From Lamellibrachia columna (taxonomy: Eukaryota > Annelida > Polychaeta > Sabellida > Siboglinidae), in NCBI GenBank assembly GCA_963662155.1, contig OY759267.1:38798278-38862277 (forward strand): a stretch of 64,000 nt of DNA, written 5' to 3'. The translations under genes were made by a program, and so were the position numbers. This document shows, in pieces, positions 37,195 through 49,689 of the stretch (its first letter is position 1; each line of letters begins with the position of its first letter). The notes under the pieces were generated by a model. The model had not been told where the DNA came from, made no database searches, and saw nothing but the letters and a program-made list of their open reading frames with translations.

Positions 37195-37645
37195 GCCACC
37201 CTTTTCCGTGGATGCGAGAGTTCGACTCTGACAGCAGCGACAGATAGACGCATGCAAACATTTGAAATGAAATGTTTCAGGATAATTCTCTGCATTTCCT
37301 ACAATGAACTCAAAACAAATGAATACGCGAGACAAGTGAAGTATCTGGCTGGAAAGAAAGAGCACTTGTTGTAACTGGTGAAACAACGAAATATCTCCTG
37401 GTTTGGTCACATCACCCGACGAAACACCATTTCAAAAAACACCCTACAAGGCACCCTGGGAAAAAAAAGACAAAGCCCGAGGAAAAACTGGCTGGATAAT
37501 ATGCAGGAATAGATCAAGCAAAGCCTAATGACCCTACTACGCATTGCAGAAGACAAACAAAGCTAGCGAAGATTGTATGGAAATGGCACCCTTCGACTGT
37601 CACGGTCAAGAATTGAAAGAGAAAGAAGGAACCTAAATATGCTTT
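37195..37645 (+). pseudogene. LINE ORF2 C-terminal remnant (RTE/Jockey-like)
   Basis: Interrupted frames give RMQTFEMKCFRIILCISYN, WFGHITRRNTISKNTLQG, then KKRQSPRKNWLDNMQE. These are the FEM-RxLxISW, WFGHxxR and GKRxxGRPRxxWxDNI blocks at the end of many LINE ORF2 proteins. In-frame stops and frameshifts show it is dead, and no RT core is attached. Confidence 0.75.
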
Positions 37646-38342
37646 AAATTATATCGTGGAAATCAGTGGAACAAACGTCAGGTTCGAATACGTTTGAGGA
37701 TCGATCACCTGTTAAGCAAGTTTCGCAAACTTAATCATTCGTCTGACTTGTTTTGCCAACTATAGCTCGTGACAGCTAAATTTACTATTACTAGTATTGT
37801 ATCGGCACATCGATGCATCAATGGTTTAATGTATTTTTGCACCGCTCACCAATATGTCACATAATTAGATCAAGGTTTCGAGGACACATGTGCCAGTCAG
37901 GACAGTGCCGCCCTCTAGTGGTTTGTTCATTTAGATGGTATACTAAAGATCGTAGGTGCACCGAGTGCAGGACGAACTTAATGTTCGCGCACAGACAACA
38001 CTGTCAACACTGGTTTGTCCCTAGTTAACAAACATCGTGTATGCTTTCCTTATCTCGAGAGCCATGCGTTGTTTGAAGGGATAACCGCGGCACTACTGAA
38101 TATAGATAATGCAATGATAATGTTTCAAAGATAAAGCGGTATCTAATCGAAGGCCGCCTCGCCCCCGGAAATGTTAATCTGGTAGCAGGTAGACACTCTT
38201 GTGGATACTGCTGGGCGTGTGGCATTGACTTTCAGGCTAGGTTGGAAACCGGCATGTTGAGTTGAAAGTGAAAGAAGAAAACACTACAAGCTTTATTAGC
38301 AAGAATAAAGGTAACGATAAATGCCACAAGTGCGTATGCCAA

Positions 38343-38520
38343 GAATTTGGATCAGCAAGAATAACAGCAACACGCGGCACCACGCGTGGTTTTTCCACGG
38401 AATATGGATCAGCAAGAACAACAGCAACACGCGGCACCACGCGTGGTGTTTGCACGGAATATGGATCAGCAAAAATAACAGCAATTGCATTAACTGCGCC
38501 ACGCTTGATGTTTCCGGTAA
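38343..38520. repeat. 57-bp tandem repeat, three copies
   Basis: The unit begins ATATGGATCAGCAAGAA and contains the GC-rich palindrome ACCACGCGTGGT. The first two copies are nearly identical; the third is diverged after AACAGCAA. Confidence 0.85.
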
Positions 38521-38565
38521 TCTGGAGAAACAAGAATAACAACAACACACTGCAGGATAGATATG

Positions 38566-38618
<53 letters not shown>

Positions 38619-38620
38619 AA
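38566..38620. repeat. (AAC)n microsatellite
   Basis: About 17 AAC units. It creates polyglutamine and polyvaline frames that are not genes. Confidence 0.97.
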
Positions 38621-38754
38621 ACACACTGTAGCGCGTGGAGATGATAAAGCACTGGGCAAGCTACGTCAATACATCTACATAAATGCGACTGCTAGGCAAT
38701 CATTCAGCATCCTTCGTAGACAACTAGTATCCTAGGATAACATTAATGCGAAAC

Positions 38755-39850
38755 AATGGTCATAATTTTGGGTTTATGCACCTAAAGAGATAATAAAAAC
38801 TAATCTCTTGCAGAACATGTTACATCATTTACAGTAAGCAGCATTGAAACTATATATTTAGTTTCTATTCACTGTCTTTGGTGGTTTAATATACTGTGGA
38901 CTCTAATAATGGTGGTCTCCATCTGTAACTATAACACACCAGATTCAGCCGCAGCAGAAGCTTCGTAATTAATTTAATACAAATGTTTCAGTATCAATTT
39001 TAATATTATTGTAAATAACGGCACAGTGAGATACTTAAAGTTTCTACAATCATAAGAACTTATAAATAGACAATACTTATTCCAATCATAATGTTTGTTG
39101 ATCAGAAGGAACAACTGTGTCGGACAACCTTGAAGAGTCAGAAATATAATTTCCTAATTCTTTGTCCCTGAAATAATTATTTAAATATCGGATCTCGCTC
39201 CAGATATTAAAAACATACAACGGATTATAGCTAAAACTGCTCATTTAGACGTGTGGAATCAGTCGAAAAATCTTGAAATATTTATGCCTAACAAGGTGTC
39301 TAAATGCATATAAGCTCATGCCCCCAAACGGACTGTTTTGAGTAAAATAAACATATTTGCTATGCCGGCAATGTGCGAGCGATAATACATGGTGTCCAGT
39401 TGTAAATAGCTCTCAAAAGATTACCGTAAACATTCTTATGTATAAATCTTCTCACACACCTTTAACATATTTTCATCGGTCTGAAACCAGAACAATTTAC
39501 ACCGTTTGGTGTCAGTTTTGTGAGTACACCCAAAAACAAAATGTAATCCTATTCTTTATACAAGCATCAAAACAGCCGAGGTCGTCAGTGGACTCCAGAG
39601 CTAAAACTAACTCACGAGACATACGTCCCCTGTTGGCAAACATGGGAATATGTGTATACATATATATTTTCATTTGACAAGCGAACATTGTCAGAATACC
39701 ACGCTAACAGAATGGCGCGGCCCATTAAATTAAGATGTTGTGTGTTCAACAAGGTTTTCCTAGTGAACCACAGGCGTTATATTAGTTACAAATGGTTATG
39801 TCTTAGTTACTCTTATAGGTGCATAGGCCGAAAACCATGACTTTTGTTTC
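38755..39850. mobile_element. TIR element (GGTGCATA family), third copy, about 1.1 kb
   Basis: The left arm (GGTCATAATTTTGGGTTTAT, GCACC) is the inverse of the right arm (TATAGGTGCATAGGCCGAAA, ACCATGAC). The right part (39590-39850) matches the interiors of the copies at 29.8 and 35.1 kb. The middle (38900-39560) is not shared and has no coding frame, so this may be a longer relative of the MITE. Confidence 0.6.
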
Positions 39851-40199
39851 GCTTTAAACGTGTACTCTGCATGCATTCTGCGGGCACTCTGAGTTGATAT
39901 AAATCTCAGCAGCTTTGAGATACTGTGTTGTATACTTATGCATTGTGTACCTATTAAGATACGCTTGATGTTATCAGTGAGTTCGTAGGTCGTTTATTGA
40001 CGCGGCAGTTCAGTGACTTGCAGACATTGGGTTCGAACCGACGCAACAGGCTGGATACGTCACATTACCGACCTGTCTAGCACCGAATATTAAAGGCACC
40101 GGAGCGTTCTAATGCCGCTGTCTACCCAGCTAGTGATGTCGGCGCTGGAAACCGCGACCGCCATCACGGCGACGACATGCTAACTTTTATAGTTACCGA

Positions 40200-41300
40200 A
40201 TATAATACACGCTCGTAAACTTAGTATCGTGCGGACTGTCTCTGCCATGTATGAATCAATGACGTGTGGTGCAAGAGTGTGTGTCATCGCCGCAGCACGT
40301 CACATGTATCGCATCGTTTGCCAATACGTGTGCCCTATGGTTTATTCACGTGGCGCAAAGTTCAGCTGGCTGCTGCTGTAATAAACGCGGCCTAGGGTGG
40401 TGACAGCGCGGTCAGTGTAATGGATCACTGTAGTGACCACTTACGACACGGTTCGACGCCAGTCTGGGTCACCCGTCTGGAGCGACAGTACATGAACAGC
40501 TACAACCACAGCTGAGATGTTTCAACGGACACGCTCGGTCAAGTTTAGCCGCGCGTGAAGCCCAGTCGATGCGCCTCCAGATGCCAGGTTATATTTAAAA
40601 AATCTACACACTATGATTACCTGGTCTTAGTGTAAGCCTTCCTAGGTCAAAGACGGGTTGGACGACTGCGTCACGCTAAATTTATAACGACAACGTAATT
40701 GATAAGGATATTAGGCATGCATTAATTATTAATTAAAACACTCGACTGACACGTGAATGCGCAGCCGCGACACGCAGCGTCTGGACGAGAAACGTCATGC
40801 TCTGCTTCTTCCAGGTCACTGTCAACCACGACCGCCACCACGGCAGAGAAATGGAAGAGTGTTTGTCATCGCCACAGCCCGTCACATGTATCACATCGCT
40901 TGCCAGTGCATGTGCCCTATGGTTTATCCACGTGGCGCAAAGTTCAGCTTGTTCCTGCTGTAATCAATCAGGCCTCGGGTGGTGACTGCGCGGTAAGTGT
41001 AGTGACTCAGTGTAGTGACTTCAACAGCGGTCTCTGTCACCGGCTGGAGCGACTCTACAGGAATCAACAACGGGGATGTTTCAACGGACACGCTCGGTCA
41101 AATTTGGCCGCGCGTGACGTCCATGGAAGTCGATGCACCTCCAGATGCCAGTTGTAGCATAGCGGCGAGATGAAATTCTGCACATCAGGCGAGTAATTCT
41201 GTTTTGTTATTTTACCCGTATTCTTGGCGCGACAACGTTACATTCAACTCTAGTTACTTTTGGTAACACGTTGTTCTTATTTTACACATCCAATCTGCAC
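40200..41300. repeat. Segmental duplication unit, two tandem copies left of the LINE
   Basis: Two adjacent stretches (about 40200-40740 and 40750-41300) share CGTCACATGTATC, TGTGCCCTATGGTTTAT, ACGTGGCGCAAAGTTCAGC, ATGTTTCAACGGACACGCTC and CGATGC(A/G)CCTCCAGATGCC. A further copy lies at 45000-46700 and fragments at 44270-44450. No coding function is visible. Confidence 0.8.
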
Positions 41301-41317
41301 ATTATGTTTATCCTAAC

Positions 41318-44110
41318 TAGATTTAACAAGATTTAACAAGATTTGCCATCCAAGCCAAAGGCCCAGATGGCAAGTGGACAAGGAAGCCATTGGCTTATCG
41401 AGAGTCCAACAATGTTCATCTACTTATAGCCCGCCCTCCTGAGATATGTGTCAACCTTGTTTTTAAACATATTCACGCTGCTAGCAGTTACACAATCTGT
41501 TGACAATTTGTTCCATTCATTTATTGTCCTCTGTGAGAACGAGTGCTTCCTGATGTCCAATCTACATTGATCCTTTACTAATTTTACCTCATGTCCTCTA
41601 GTTCTGCTATCCTTCTTGAGTGAGAAAAACATATTTCTATCAATATTTTCATACCCATTCAATATCTTAAAAACTTCAATCTGATCTCCTCTTAACCTCC
41701 TTGTCTCTAGAGTTGTTAAACCACATTCTTTCAGGCGTTCTTCATAACTAAGGTCTCTCAGTTCTGGAATCATTTTAGTTGCTCTCCTTTGTATGCGTTC
41801 AAGCGTATCTATATCCTTCTTACGATATGGTCTCCATGCTTGTATACAGTATTCTAAATGAGGTCTAACTATTGCTTTATAAAGAGGTATAATTAACTTT
41901 TTTCCCTTGTATGTTATGTTTCTTCTAATCAATCCAAGAATTTGATTACCCTTTGAAGCTGCAATACCACACTGCTCTGAAACTTTCATATCAGCGCTTA
42001 TTGTAACTCCTAAGTCCTTTTCTTTTACAGTAGTACCCATAACAGTATCTCCCATTCTATAGTTTACATTCAAGTTCCTATGTCCTGTATGTAGGCATTT
42101 ACATTTCCCAAAATTGAACAACATCTGCCATTTCTCAGACCATTTCACTAATCTGTCTAGATCGTTTTGTAAATGTTGTTTATCACCATCAGTATTAACC
42201 TTTCTAAACAGTTTTGTGTCATCCGCAAATTTCAGTACGTTACTTGTTATACTATCGTCCAAGTCATTGATATAAATTAAGAATAATATAGGTCCTAATA
42301 CTGATCCTTGAGGTACCCCACTCAAAACCGATTTCCAATTTGAAACTTTTCCATCTACTACAACTCGTTGTCTTCTGTCAGTCAGCCATTGTTCTATCCA
42401 GTCAGTTATGCTATCCCCGATACCATGGGCTTTTAATTTAAGTAGTAATCTTTGATGTGGCACTTTGTCAAAAGCTTTCTGAAAATCTAAGTAGATAATA
42501 TCTACTGGCGATCCCACGTCTATCCACTTAGTGATTTCTTCCAAAAAACATAACATATTTGTTAAGCATGACCTCGCTTTAAGGAATCCATGTTGAGATG
42601 AATTTAATAATTTATGCTTAACGAGGAAGTCCACCATATGGTCTTTAATTAACCTTTCTAATAATTTACAAATCACTGACGTTAAACTCACTGGTCTGTA
42701 ATTCTCTGACTTATTTCTCGAACCCTTTTTAAATAATGGTATGATGTTTGCTTCTTTCCATTCAAACGGAACAACTCCCTCTTTTAATGACAAGTTGAAT
42801 ACTCTTGCAAGTGGTATACTGATTTGTTCTACTGTTTCCATTAGTAATTTTGGAGGAATCCCATCCACTCCCGGTGATTTGTTATCCTTCATTGCCTTTA
42901 TTTTCTTAGCTACCAATTCTGGAGTTACAACTAACGGACCTAAATAGTCAGATTTAGCCCCCTGAAATTTAGCATCAGCAACTGGTAATGAACTAATATC
43001 TTCTTTGGTAAACACTGAACTGAAGTAACCATTTAGGTCTTCCGCCATTAAAAACCCCTGTGATATTATATTTCCAGCACTGTCTTCTAGAGGTCCAACC
43101 TTGTCTTGTACGTTTTGTTTACTCCTGACATATGCATAAAAACTCTTGCTGTCATTTTTTATGTTACATGCTAGTTTTTGCTCATAGCTTCTTTTAGATT
43201 GTCTGATTTCAGTTGTAGCTGCATTAAGTGCCTCTTTGTATTTTGCATAGTCTTCGTCCTTTCTGGTACGCCTATAAACCCTCCACATAGTTTGTTTTAG
43301 CATTATTTTTCTAATAGCCTCTTTTGACAAGTGTTTCTTTCTACACCGTTTTCCTTGTTTTTGGAAGGGAACAAATTTATCGATGATACTCTCAATTTCA
43401 TATTTTAGAATATTCCAACATTCAATTGCGGTCTTATTCATCAGCATGTTATTCCAATCTAGCTTTGCTAAGTATTTTCTCATATCTTTGTAGTTACCTT
43501 TGTGGAAGTTTCTCTTGTACGTTTTCTTATTTTTACTTTCTGATTTTACATTGATGTCAAAATGTATTTGATTATGGTCACTATTACCCAATGGTTCAAA
43601 TATTTTTACATTGTCCACTAATTCTTTTTGTGATGACAAAACTATATCTAATACATTTTCTCCCCTGGTTGGTTCTAGTACGTGCTGAGTAAGAAAGCTA
43701 TCCTGGATTAAAAATAGAAATTGTTGGTCCTCAAACCCTGTGCTCTCTAGAGAATTCCATTGTATGTGTCCATGGTTAAAATCTCCCATTATGATACATT
43801 CCCCTTTACTAATTTCCTTTATAGCGTTTTTTATTTTTGTGTTGTCCTCTTCGTTTATGTTTGGACTTCGGTAAACTAATCCAATAGTTAATTTTGAATT
43901 TCCTGAAACAATTTTGCACCAAACAGCTTCATCGCAATCTGCTTCCCTTTCTAGTTTTATTTCATAAGCCTGAATAGATTCTTTAACATATAACATAACT
44001 CCCCCGCCCCTTCTTCCTATTCGATCTTTCCTAAACATTACATATCCTGTCAGTCCTAATTCAGCATCTGTTATATCTATGTTGGCCCATGATTCAGTTA
44101 TACCAAACTA
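41318..44110 (-). mobile_element. CR1/L2-type LINE, 5'-truncated, intact ORF2 of at least 872 codons
   Basis: The open frame at 44038-41420 reads upstream without a stop to about 44105 (ITESWANIDITDAELG). It has the C-terminal half of the apurinic-type endonuclease (GGGVMLYVKE, IIMGDFNHGHIQW, GNSDHNQI), then the reverse transcriptase with FKKGSRNKSENYRPVSL, DFQKAFDKVPHQRLL, GVPQGSVLGPILFLIYIND and the catalytic LKFADDTKLF, then the C-terminal LEYCIQAWRPY block. The 3' UTR ends in ATCTTGTTAA-type short repeats. It lacks ORF1 and the first part of the endonuclease, so it cannot move by itself. No stop interrupts about 890 codons, so the insertion is recent. Confidence 0.95.
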
Positions 44111-45446
44111 CAATGGCAATGGGAAGCTGTGGTCATCCGGTGGGAATGTGTGGTCGCGGGGACACCCTCCAAATGTTTTGTAGGGTTACGTTTACAATAA
44201 TTTCATCAGCAGCCATTTTGTCATCATCACTGTTGGTGCAATACTCCGTGCAGGTTTCTTTGTGAAAATATACACGCCATGATTACCTGGTCTTAGTGTA
44301 AGCCTTCCCACGAAAGTACAGGGCTGCTGCACTGTCGGCACCATTCTGAATTGCCATTCATGTTAAGCTGCAACTGCTTATCTAGGTCAAATAATGCCCA
44401 TTATGGGGCGGCATAATGGGCTGGACGACTGCGTCAGGCTAAAAATAACGGGTCTAAGGATAAACATGTCATTTTAAACCGGTCATGCCTGATCGCTTGA
44501 ACACAACCACGTGCCAACGGAGTCCACCGTTGTCTTCTAGCAAAGAGAACTTTGTAATATGAATGATTGGTGCACTACTGACACAACAAAACAGTATGTA
44601 AGCAGATATTCTACGTCAACTTGCTAATTTAATTTTTTGTCAATGTCCCCACAATTTTTAGTGTAACACTTCCGAAGAACTTCAATCGAAAAATGCCAAA
44701 GTTAGCGTTATTTGGTAAACAACTAGTCCCTCTCTACTGGAGGGGGTGTAGGTGTACCCTCTCAGTGTAAGTGTATAGAAACGTAGCGTAGGGGGTCGAT
44801 CGGCCGCCCCGCAAGGAAACAAATAACGTTTCGGCTACGGGTATTCTTCTGTACAAAACGTCCGCTTTCTTCTAAATATGATTCCTCTTTGTGCAGTCCT
44901 GGCTCCATAGTCACATACCTGAGGTAACTTGACGTGGGTTCACGAAGCTGATGTATTTTAGCCGTGAGAACAACATTACAGACGCGTCAGCAGTGCGATT
45001 AATGAATTTATGAGGACAACGTAATTGATAAGGATATTAGGCATGCATTTATTATTAATTAAGCAGTCGACTGACACGTCACGCGTGAATACGCAACGTC
45101 TGGATGACAACAAAACAAAATGCTAACTTTTGTAGTTACCGAATATATACACGCTCGTAAAATATCACAAACAATGTGACACTAGTGTTGTGCGCACGTA
45201 CTGTCCATGTATGGACAAATGACGTGTGATGCAAGAGTGTTTGTCATCGCAGCAGCCCGTCACATGTATCGCATCGCTTGCCAGTGCATGTGCCCTATGG
45301 TTTATCCACGTGGCGCAAAGTTCAGATTGCTCCTGCTGTAATCAACGCAGCCTCGGGTGGTGACTGCGTGGTCAGTGTAGTGACCACTTACGACACGCTT
45401 AGACGGCAGCCCGGGTCGCCTGTCTGGAACGACTGTACAGGAACAT
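44111..45446. repeat. Diverged copies of the segmental duplication unit
   Basis: Contains ATGATTACCTGGTCTTAGTG at 44281, GGACGACTGCGTCA at 44413, GATAAGGATATTAGGCATGC at 45024 and the CGTCACATGTATCGCATCGC block at 45257. All have counterparts at 40.3-41.1 kb. Nothing coding is supported. Confidence 0.7.
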
Positions 45447-46483
45447 CTTGTAGCAGATGGAGATGTTTCACAATGGAAATCAGTTTTGGGTGGGGTACCA
45501 CAAGGATCGGTATTAGGACCTTTATTATCTTTAACATATATCAATGACTTGGACGACAATGTAACAAGAAACGTACTGAAATTTGCGAATGACACAAGAG
45601 TGTTTAGAAGGGTTAACACTGATGGTGATAAACAACATTTACAAAAACGATCTAGACAAATTAGTTAAATGGTCTGAAAAATGGCAGATGTTATTCAATT
45701 TGGGGAAATGTAAATGCCTACACACAGGACACGGGAACTTGGATATCAACTATAATATGGAATATACTGTTCTAGGTACTACTGCAAAAGAAAAGGACTT
45801 AGGAGTAACAATAAATGCTGATATGAAAGTTTCAGAACAGTTTCGTATTGCAGCTTCGAAAGGTAATAATTCTTGGGTTGATTAGGAGAAACATAACATG
45901 AGAGGAAAAAAGCTAATTATACCTATGTATAAAGCAATAATTATACCTCATTTAGAATAATGTATACAAGCGTGGAGACCATATCGTAAGAATGGTATAG
46001 ATACGCTTGTGCGCATAAAGAGTAGAGCAACTAAAATTATTCCAGAACTGAGATACCTTAGTTATGAAGAACACCTGAAAGAATGTGGTTTAACAACTCT
46101 AGAGACAAAAGAGGTTAAGAGGAGATCATATTGAAGTTTTAAGATATTGAATGGGTATGAAAATATTGATAGAAGTGTGTTTTTCTCACTCCAGAAAGAC
46201 AGTAGAACTAGAGGACATGAGGTACACTTAGTAAAGGATCAGTGTGGATTGGAAATCAGGAAGTACTCACAGAGGACAATACATTAATGGAACAAATTGT
46301 CTACAGATTGTGTAACTGCTAGCAGCGTGAATATGTTTAAAAACAAGGTTGACATATATCTCAGGAGGGCGGGTTATAAGTAGATGTACATTGTTGGTCT
46401 CTCGATAAGCCAATGGCTCCTTGTCCACTTGCCATCTGGGCCTTTGGCTTGGATGGCAAATCTTGTTAAATCTTGTTAAATAG
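45447..46483 (+). pseudogene. 5'-truncated copy of the same LINE, inactivated
   Basis: Runs from just before the GVPQGSVLGP block of RT to the ATCTTGTTAA tail. The catalytic box reads LKFANDTRVF instead of FADD, and there are stops and frameshifts near 45660, 45885 and 45959. It is inserted into the segmental duplication: the sister copy reads straight through GAACAGCTACAACC at about 40494, which here is split into GAAC before and AGCTACAACC after the LINE. Confidence 0.92.
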
Positions 46484-46710
46484 CTACAACCACAGCTGAG
46501 ATGTTTCAATGGACCCGCTCGGTCGAGTTTGGCCGCGCGTGACGTCCAGTCGATGCACCTCCAGATGCCAGTTGTAACATAGCGGCGAGATGAAATTGTG
46601 AACATCAGGCGAGTAACTTTATTTTGTTATTTTAGCCGTATTCTTGGCGCGACAACGTTACATTTAACTCTAGTTAGCTTTGGGAACACGTTGTTCTTGA
46701 TCTACACATT
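46484..46710. repeat. Right part of the segmental duplication unit
   Basis: Continues the unit interrupted by the LINE: AGCTACAACCACAGCTGAGA, GTAACATAGCGGCGAGATGA and TTGGCGCGACAACGTTACAT, which match 40495 and 41154-41250. Confidence 0.85.
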
Positions 46711-46894
46711 CTGGTTATCATAATTAGAATGATGCGAACTGGACCCATTGCCAACAGCTACTCAAACGGTGTTCATCTCAACTAGTGTCACGATAAACAC
46801 ATCGCTGACCCGAGCAATCGTAGCCGCTGTCTTCAGGCGTGCGGTCGTCAGACCGCCGTCCATTTAAAAACTCGTGGAGAAAGGTATTTGCACG

Positions 46895-47530
46895 ACAAAT
46901 AAACACCCATGTCGATACGAACAACTTACGCGGCGACACATTTCAACCGGCATACCGCCGCGGCCACTCGACGGAGACGGCGCTCCTGTGAGTCAAGAAT
47001 GACATCGGTGCGGCACTGGGCAGAAAATGCAAGACTGTCCTCGTGGTACTTGATTTGTCAAGCGCATTCGATACAATCGACCGCGAGTTCTTGAAGACTC
47101 GCCTGGAACACTCATTTGGCATCACAGACTCAGCGCTTGCGTGGCTGCAGTCGTACATCAGTGAACGCTATCAGAGAGTCGCCGTGGACAGTGCCATGTC
47201 GACAGATTGCGCCTTGAAATGTGGCATCCCACAATGGTCAATGCTTAGTCCAATATTGTACTATATATATACAAAACCGATCGGCGATATTATTGCTCGG
47301 CACAAAATGCAATATCATTGTTATGCGGATGACACACAGATTTATACGACGGTAGAACGTGATGAATGCATAGTTGCGGCCCAGTCTAAGGTCGAGGCAT
47401 GTGCAGCGGAGGTAGCAGACTGGAAGGAGACATATCTTGATCCGTCAGTGTTAAGCGTGCGGCTCACTTGCTTCATTGACACTTCGCTGTTCGCGCGGTC
47501 ACGCTCTATTGAGCATCCAACGTCAGGCGT
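46895..47530 (+). pseudogene. Reverse transcriptase fragment of a second LINE lineage
   Basis: Frames give YRRGHSTETALL, a stop, then VVLDLSSAFDTIDREFLKTR, GIPQWSMLSPILYYIYTKPI and the catalytic YADDTQIY. HSTETALL and LDLSxAFDTID are typical of Jockey/L2-type elements. GVPQGSVLGP is altered to GIPQWSMLSP and an in-frame stop is present, so it is dead. It runs directly into the tandem array starting near 47545. Confidence 0.85.
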
Positions 47531-47544
47531 GTTCGCAGCTCAAC

Positions 47545-48035
47545 AGATGCGATCCCCGATATGACCCATATGTGCATTCACTGAGGTGCACTCCCGATAT
47601 GCACACCCACATGTGCATTCACTGAGGTGCACTCCCCGATATGACACCCATATCTGCATTCACTGAGGTGCACTCCCCATATGCACACCCACATGTGCAT
47701 TCACTGAGGTGCACTCCCCGATATGACACCCATATGTGCATTCACTGAGGTGCACTCCCGATATGACACCCATATGTGCATTCACTGAGGTGCACTCCCG
47801 ATGCACATTCCTGAGAAGTACAACCAGATGTGTATGTCCCGAGGTGCACTCCCGATACCTACTCCCGATATGCACACCAAGATGTGCATTCCCGAGGTGC
47901 ACTCCTGTTGCGCACTTTCGATATGCACACCCCGAGGTGCACTCCCGATATGCACACCCATATGTTCATTCTCCGAGGCGCACTCCCCGAAATGCATTAT
48001 ACGCAGTGCATTCCCTGAAGTACACTACCGACCGA
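47545..48035. repeat. Tandem array of about 40 bp (GTGCATTCACTGAGGTGCAC), decaying to the right
   Basis: About a dozen units combine GTGCATTCACTGAGGTGCAC with TCCCGATATGACACCCATAT. Left copies are uniform; right copies shorten and change CACTGAG to CCGAG. A short related array lies at 49500-49595. Both are preceded by CACGCTCTATTGA and TTCGCAGCTCAACA. Confidence 0.92.
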
Positions 48036-48615
48036 CTACAGCGACATATTGATGCCATTGTCCGCGGTGGGTGCACGAGCCAACACCTTTACTGATTATC
48101 TGATTTAGTAAAACAAGGACAACCGAAATGCTGACGTTTACAGTTGGTACTGACATTTAAACACTGTTATAATTATATATTTTTTATATCTATGACATAG
48201 TCTTTAAGTGTCAGTATCTATTATGTTAGTGTCTAGAAAGGAACAGCTGCGCATATCAGTGTGCAGTGTGCAAACCAGACACATTAATGATTACACAAAC
48301 TCCTACCCGAAACGAAACGGCAACCTACATACCTACCCTCTAAGACGCCAAATTAACGTGTTACAAAATATTTACATGCCTGAGGTAACTTTTTGTTGGC
48401 TTTCTCTTCAAGCCACCAGAACAGCCTTGCAGTAGCGTCAACATAATTTCTAACCACGATGTGAATACAATTGATGAGGATGAATTAATAAATTATGGGC
48501 ATTCCATTAGCACGTCACACATGAGTGGACAGTCGCGACACGCAGCGTTATCAAGGTGTATTAAGTACACAACGGTCTGCTATTGATGTATTTGCTTAGG
48601 ATCAGGACTGTGGTC
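48036..48615. other. Unannotated spacer
   Basis: Nothing supported, except that 48480-48555 (ATTCCATTAGCACGTCACAC, CGCGACACGCAGCGT) resembles the left edge of the segmental duplication unit at 40740-40790. Confidence 0.4.
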
Positions 48616-49325
48616 AATTCCAAAAATAATTGGAATTATTCAATTCCTTTCAATTCAATTTCGGAATTGGAATTGAAAGATTTTGAGCAAAATGAATTGG
48701 AATTGAAAGATTTTGAGCAAAAGGAATTGGAATTGAACGAAAAGGAATTGATCTTTATTTTCTGGATCTGGCCGAACCCCACCTTCCAGTCAGTCCATAA
48801 ACAGCAGACATGTCTCATCAGATAACACAAACAATGACGCAATAGAAGGTTTTAGCAGCAAGGCCCAGTTAGTAGGGTTGACTTGCTGAGGCAAAAAACC
48901 ATGATCAAAAGACAGACGTGGGTGCACAATGTGTAAATAAGGCAGTGCAAATAAGATTGAATTTTATAAATATGGAAATCAACCCTGGAAGTCCATTTTC
49001 TCACCTTAGTGTGACAAATGATTAAAGGACTTGAACAAGTTGGTGTAAAAGTGGAGTCTATGTATTTCCCTTTGAGCTAACGCTTGTGAGAGAGTATTAA
49101 ATGTTTTCATTTGTGCTCAACAATGCAACTCATCCTTTCACCCCCATTTAGATAACTGCAATCGTGGAAGTCCATTTGCTCACCTTGTGCATTAACTGAG
49201 GTGTGAACTACCTGTTGAATTATTTCGGAAAAAGAATTGAATTTGAATTCAATTGGAATTGAAAGAAAAATTTATTGGAATTGACTAAAAGGAATTGGAT
49301 TTGGAATTGATTAAAAGGAATTGAC
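48616..49325. repeat. Two blocks of GGAATTGGAATTGAAAGA-type simple repeat
   Basis: Blocks at 48616-48760 and 49222-49325 are made of GGAATTG and GAATTGAA words in varying order, separated by about 460 bp of ordinary sequence. Frames through them are low-complexity (ELELKDFEQ) and not genes. Confidence 0.85.
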
Positions 49326-49499
49326 CTCAGCCTTGCTTCGGATATACATTTGCTGCCGCGATCCGTTAGTAGGCATGGTTATGAGGCGTGCTTCGTGTAG
49401 TACGCTTCACTTGTCGCGTTGTCATGTCTCTCTGTTGGCTCGTCACGCTCTATTGAACACTTAGCGTCGGACTTAACCTGAGCGTTTTCGCAGCTCAAC

Positions 49500-49595
49500 A
49501 AGTGCACTTTCCCCGATGTACACTCCCGATATGCACTCTTCGAAGTGCACTCCAACGACACGCACTCCCGATGCGCACTCCACGAGGTGCGGGAA
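49500..49595. repeat. Short relative of the 47.5-48.0 kb array
   Basis: CCCGATGTACACTCCCGATA and GAGGTGC words repeat irregularly after the same lead-in (TCGCAGCTCAACA) as the larger array. Confidence 0.7.
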
Positions 49596-49689
49596 GATGG
49601 TATTTATTGAGATTCTGCACGTGCTGGCTAATCGAAGGTCTCGGTAAGAAAAGCGAGTGATGTTGCAGGCGTTAGTTGAGCTAGCAAAA

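Noticed and set aside
38237..38735. Polyglutamine and polycysteine frames
   Set aside because: Generated by the (AAC)n tract and the 57-bp repeat; no domain and no splice signals.
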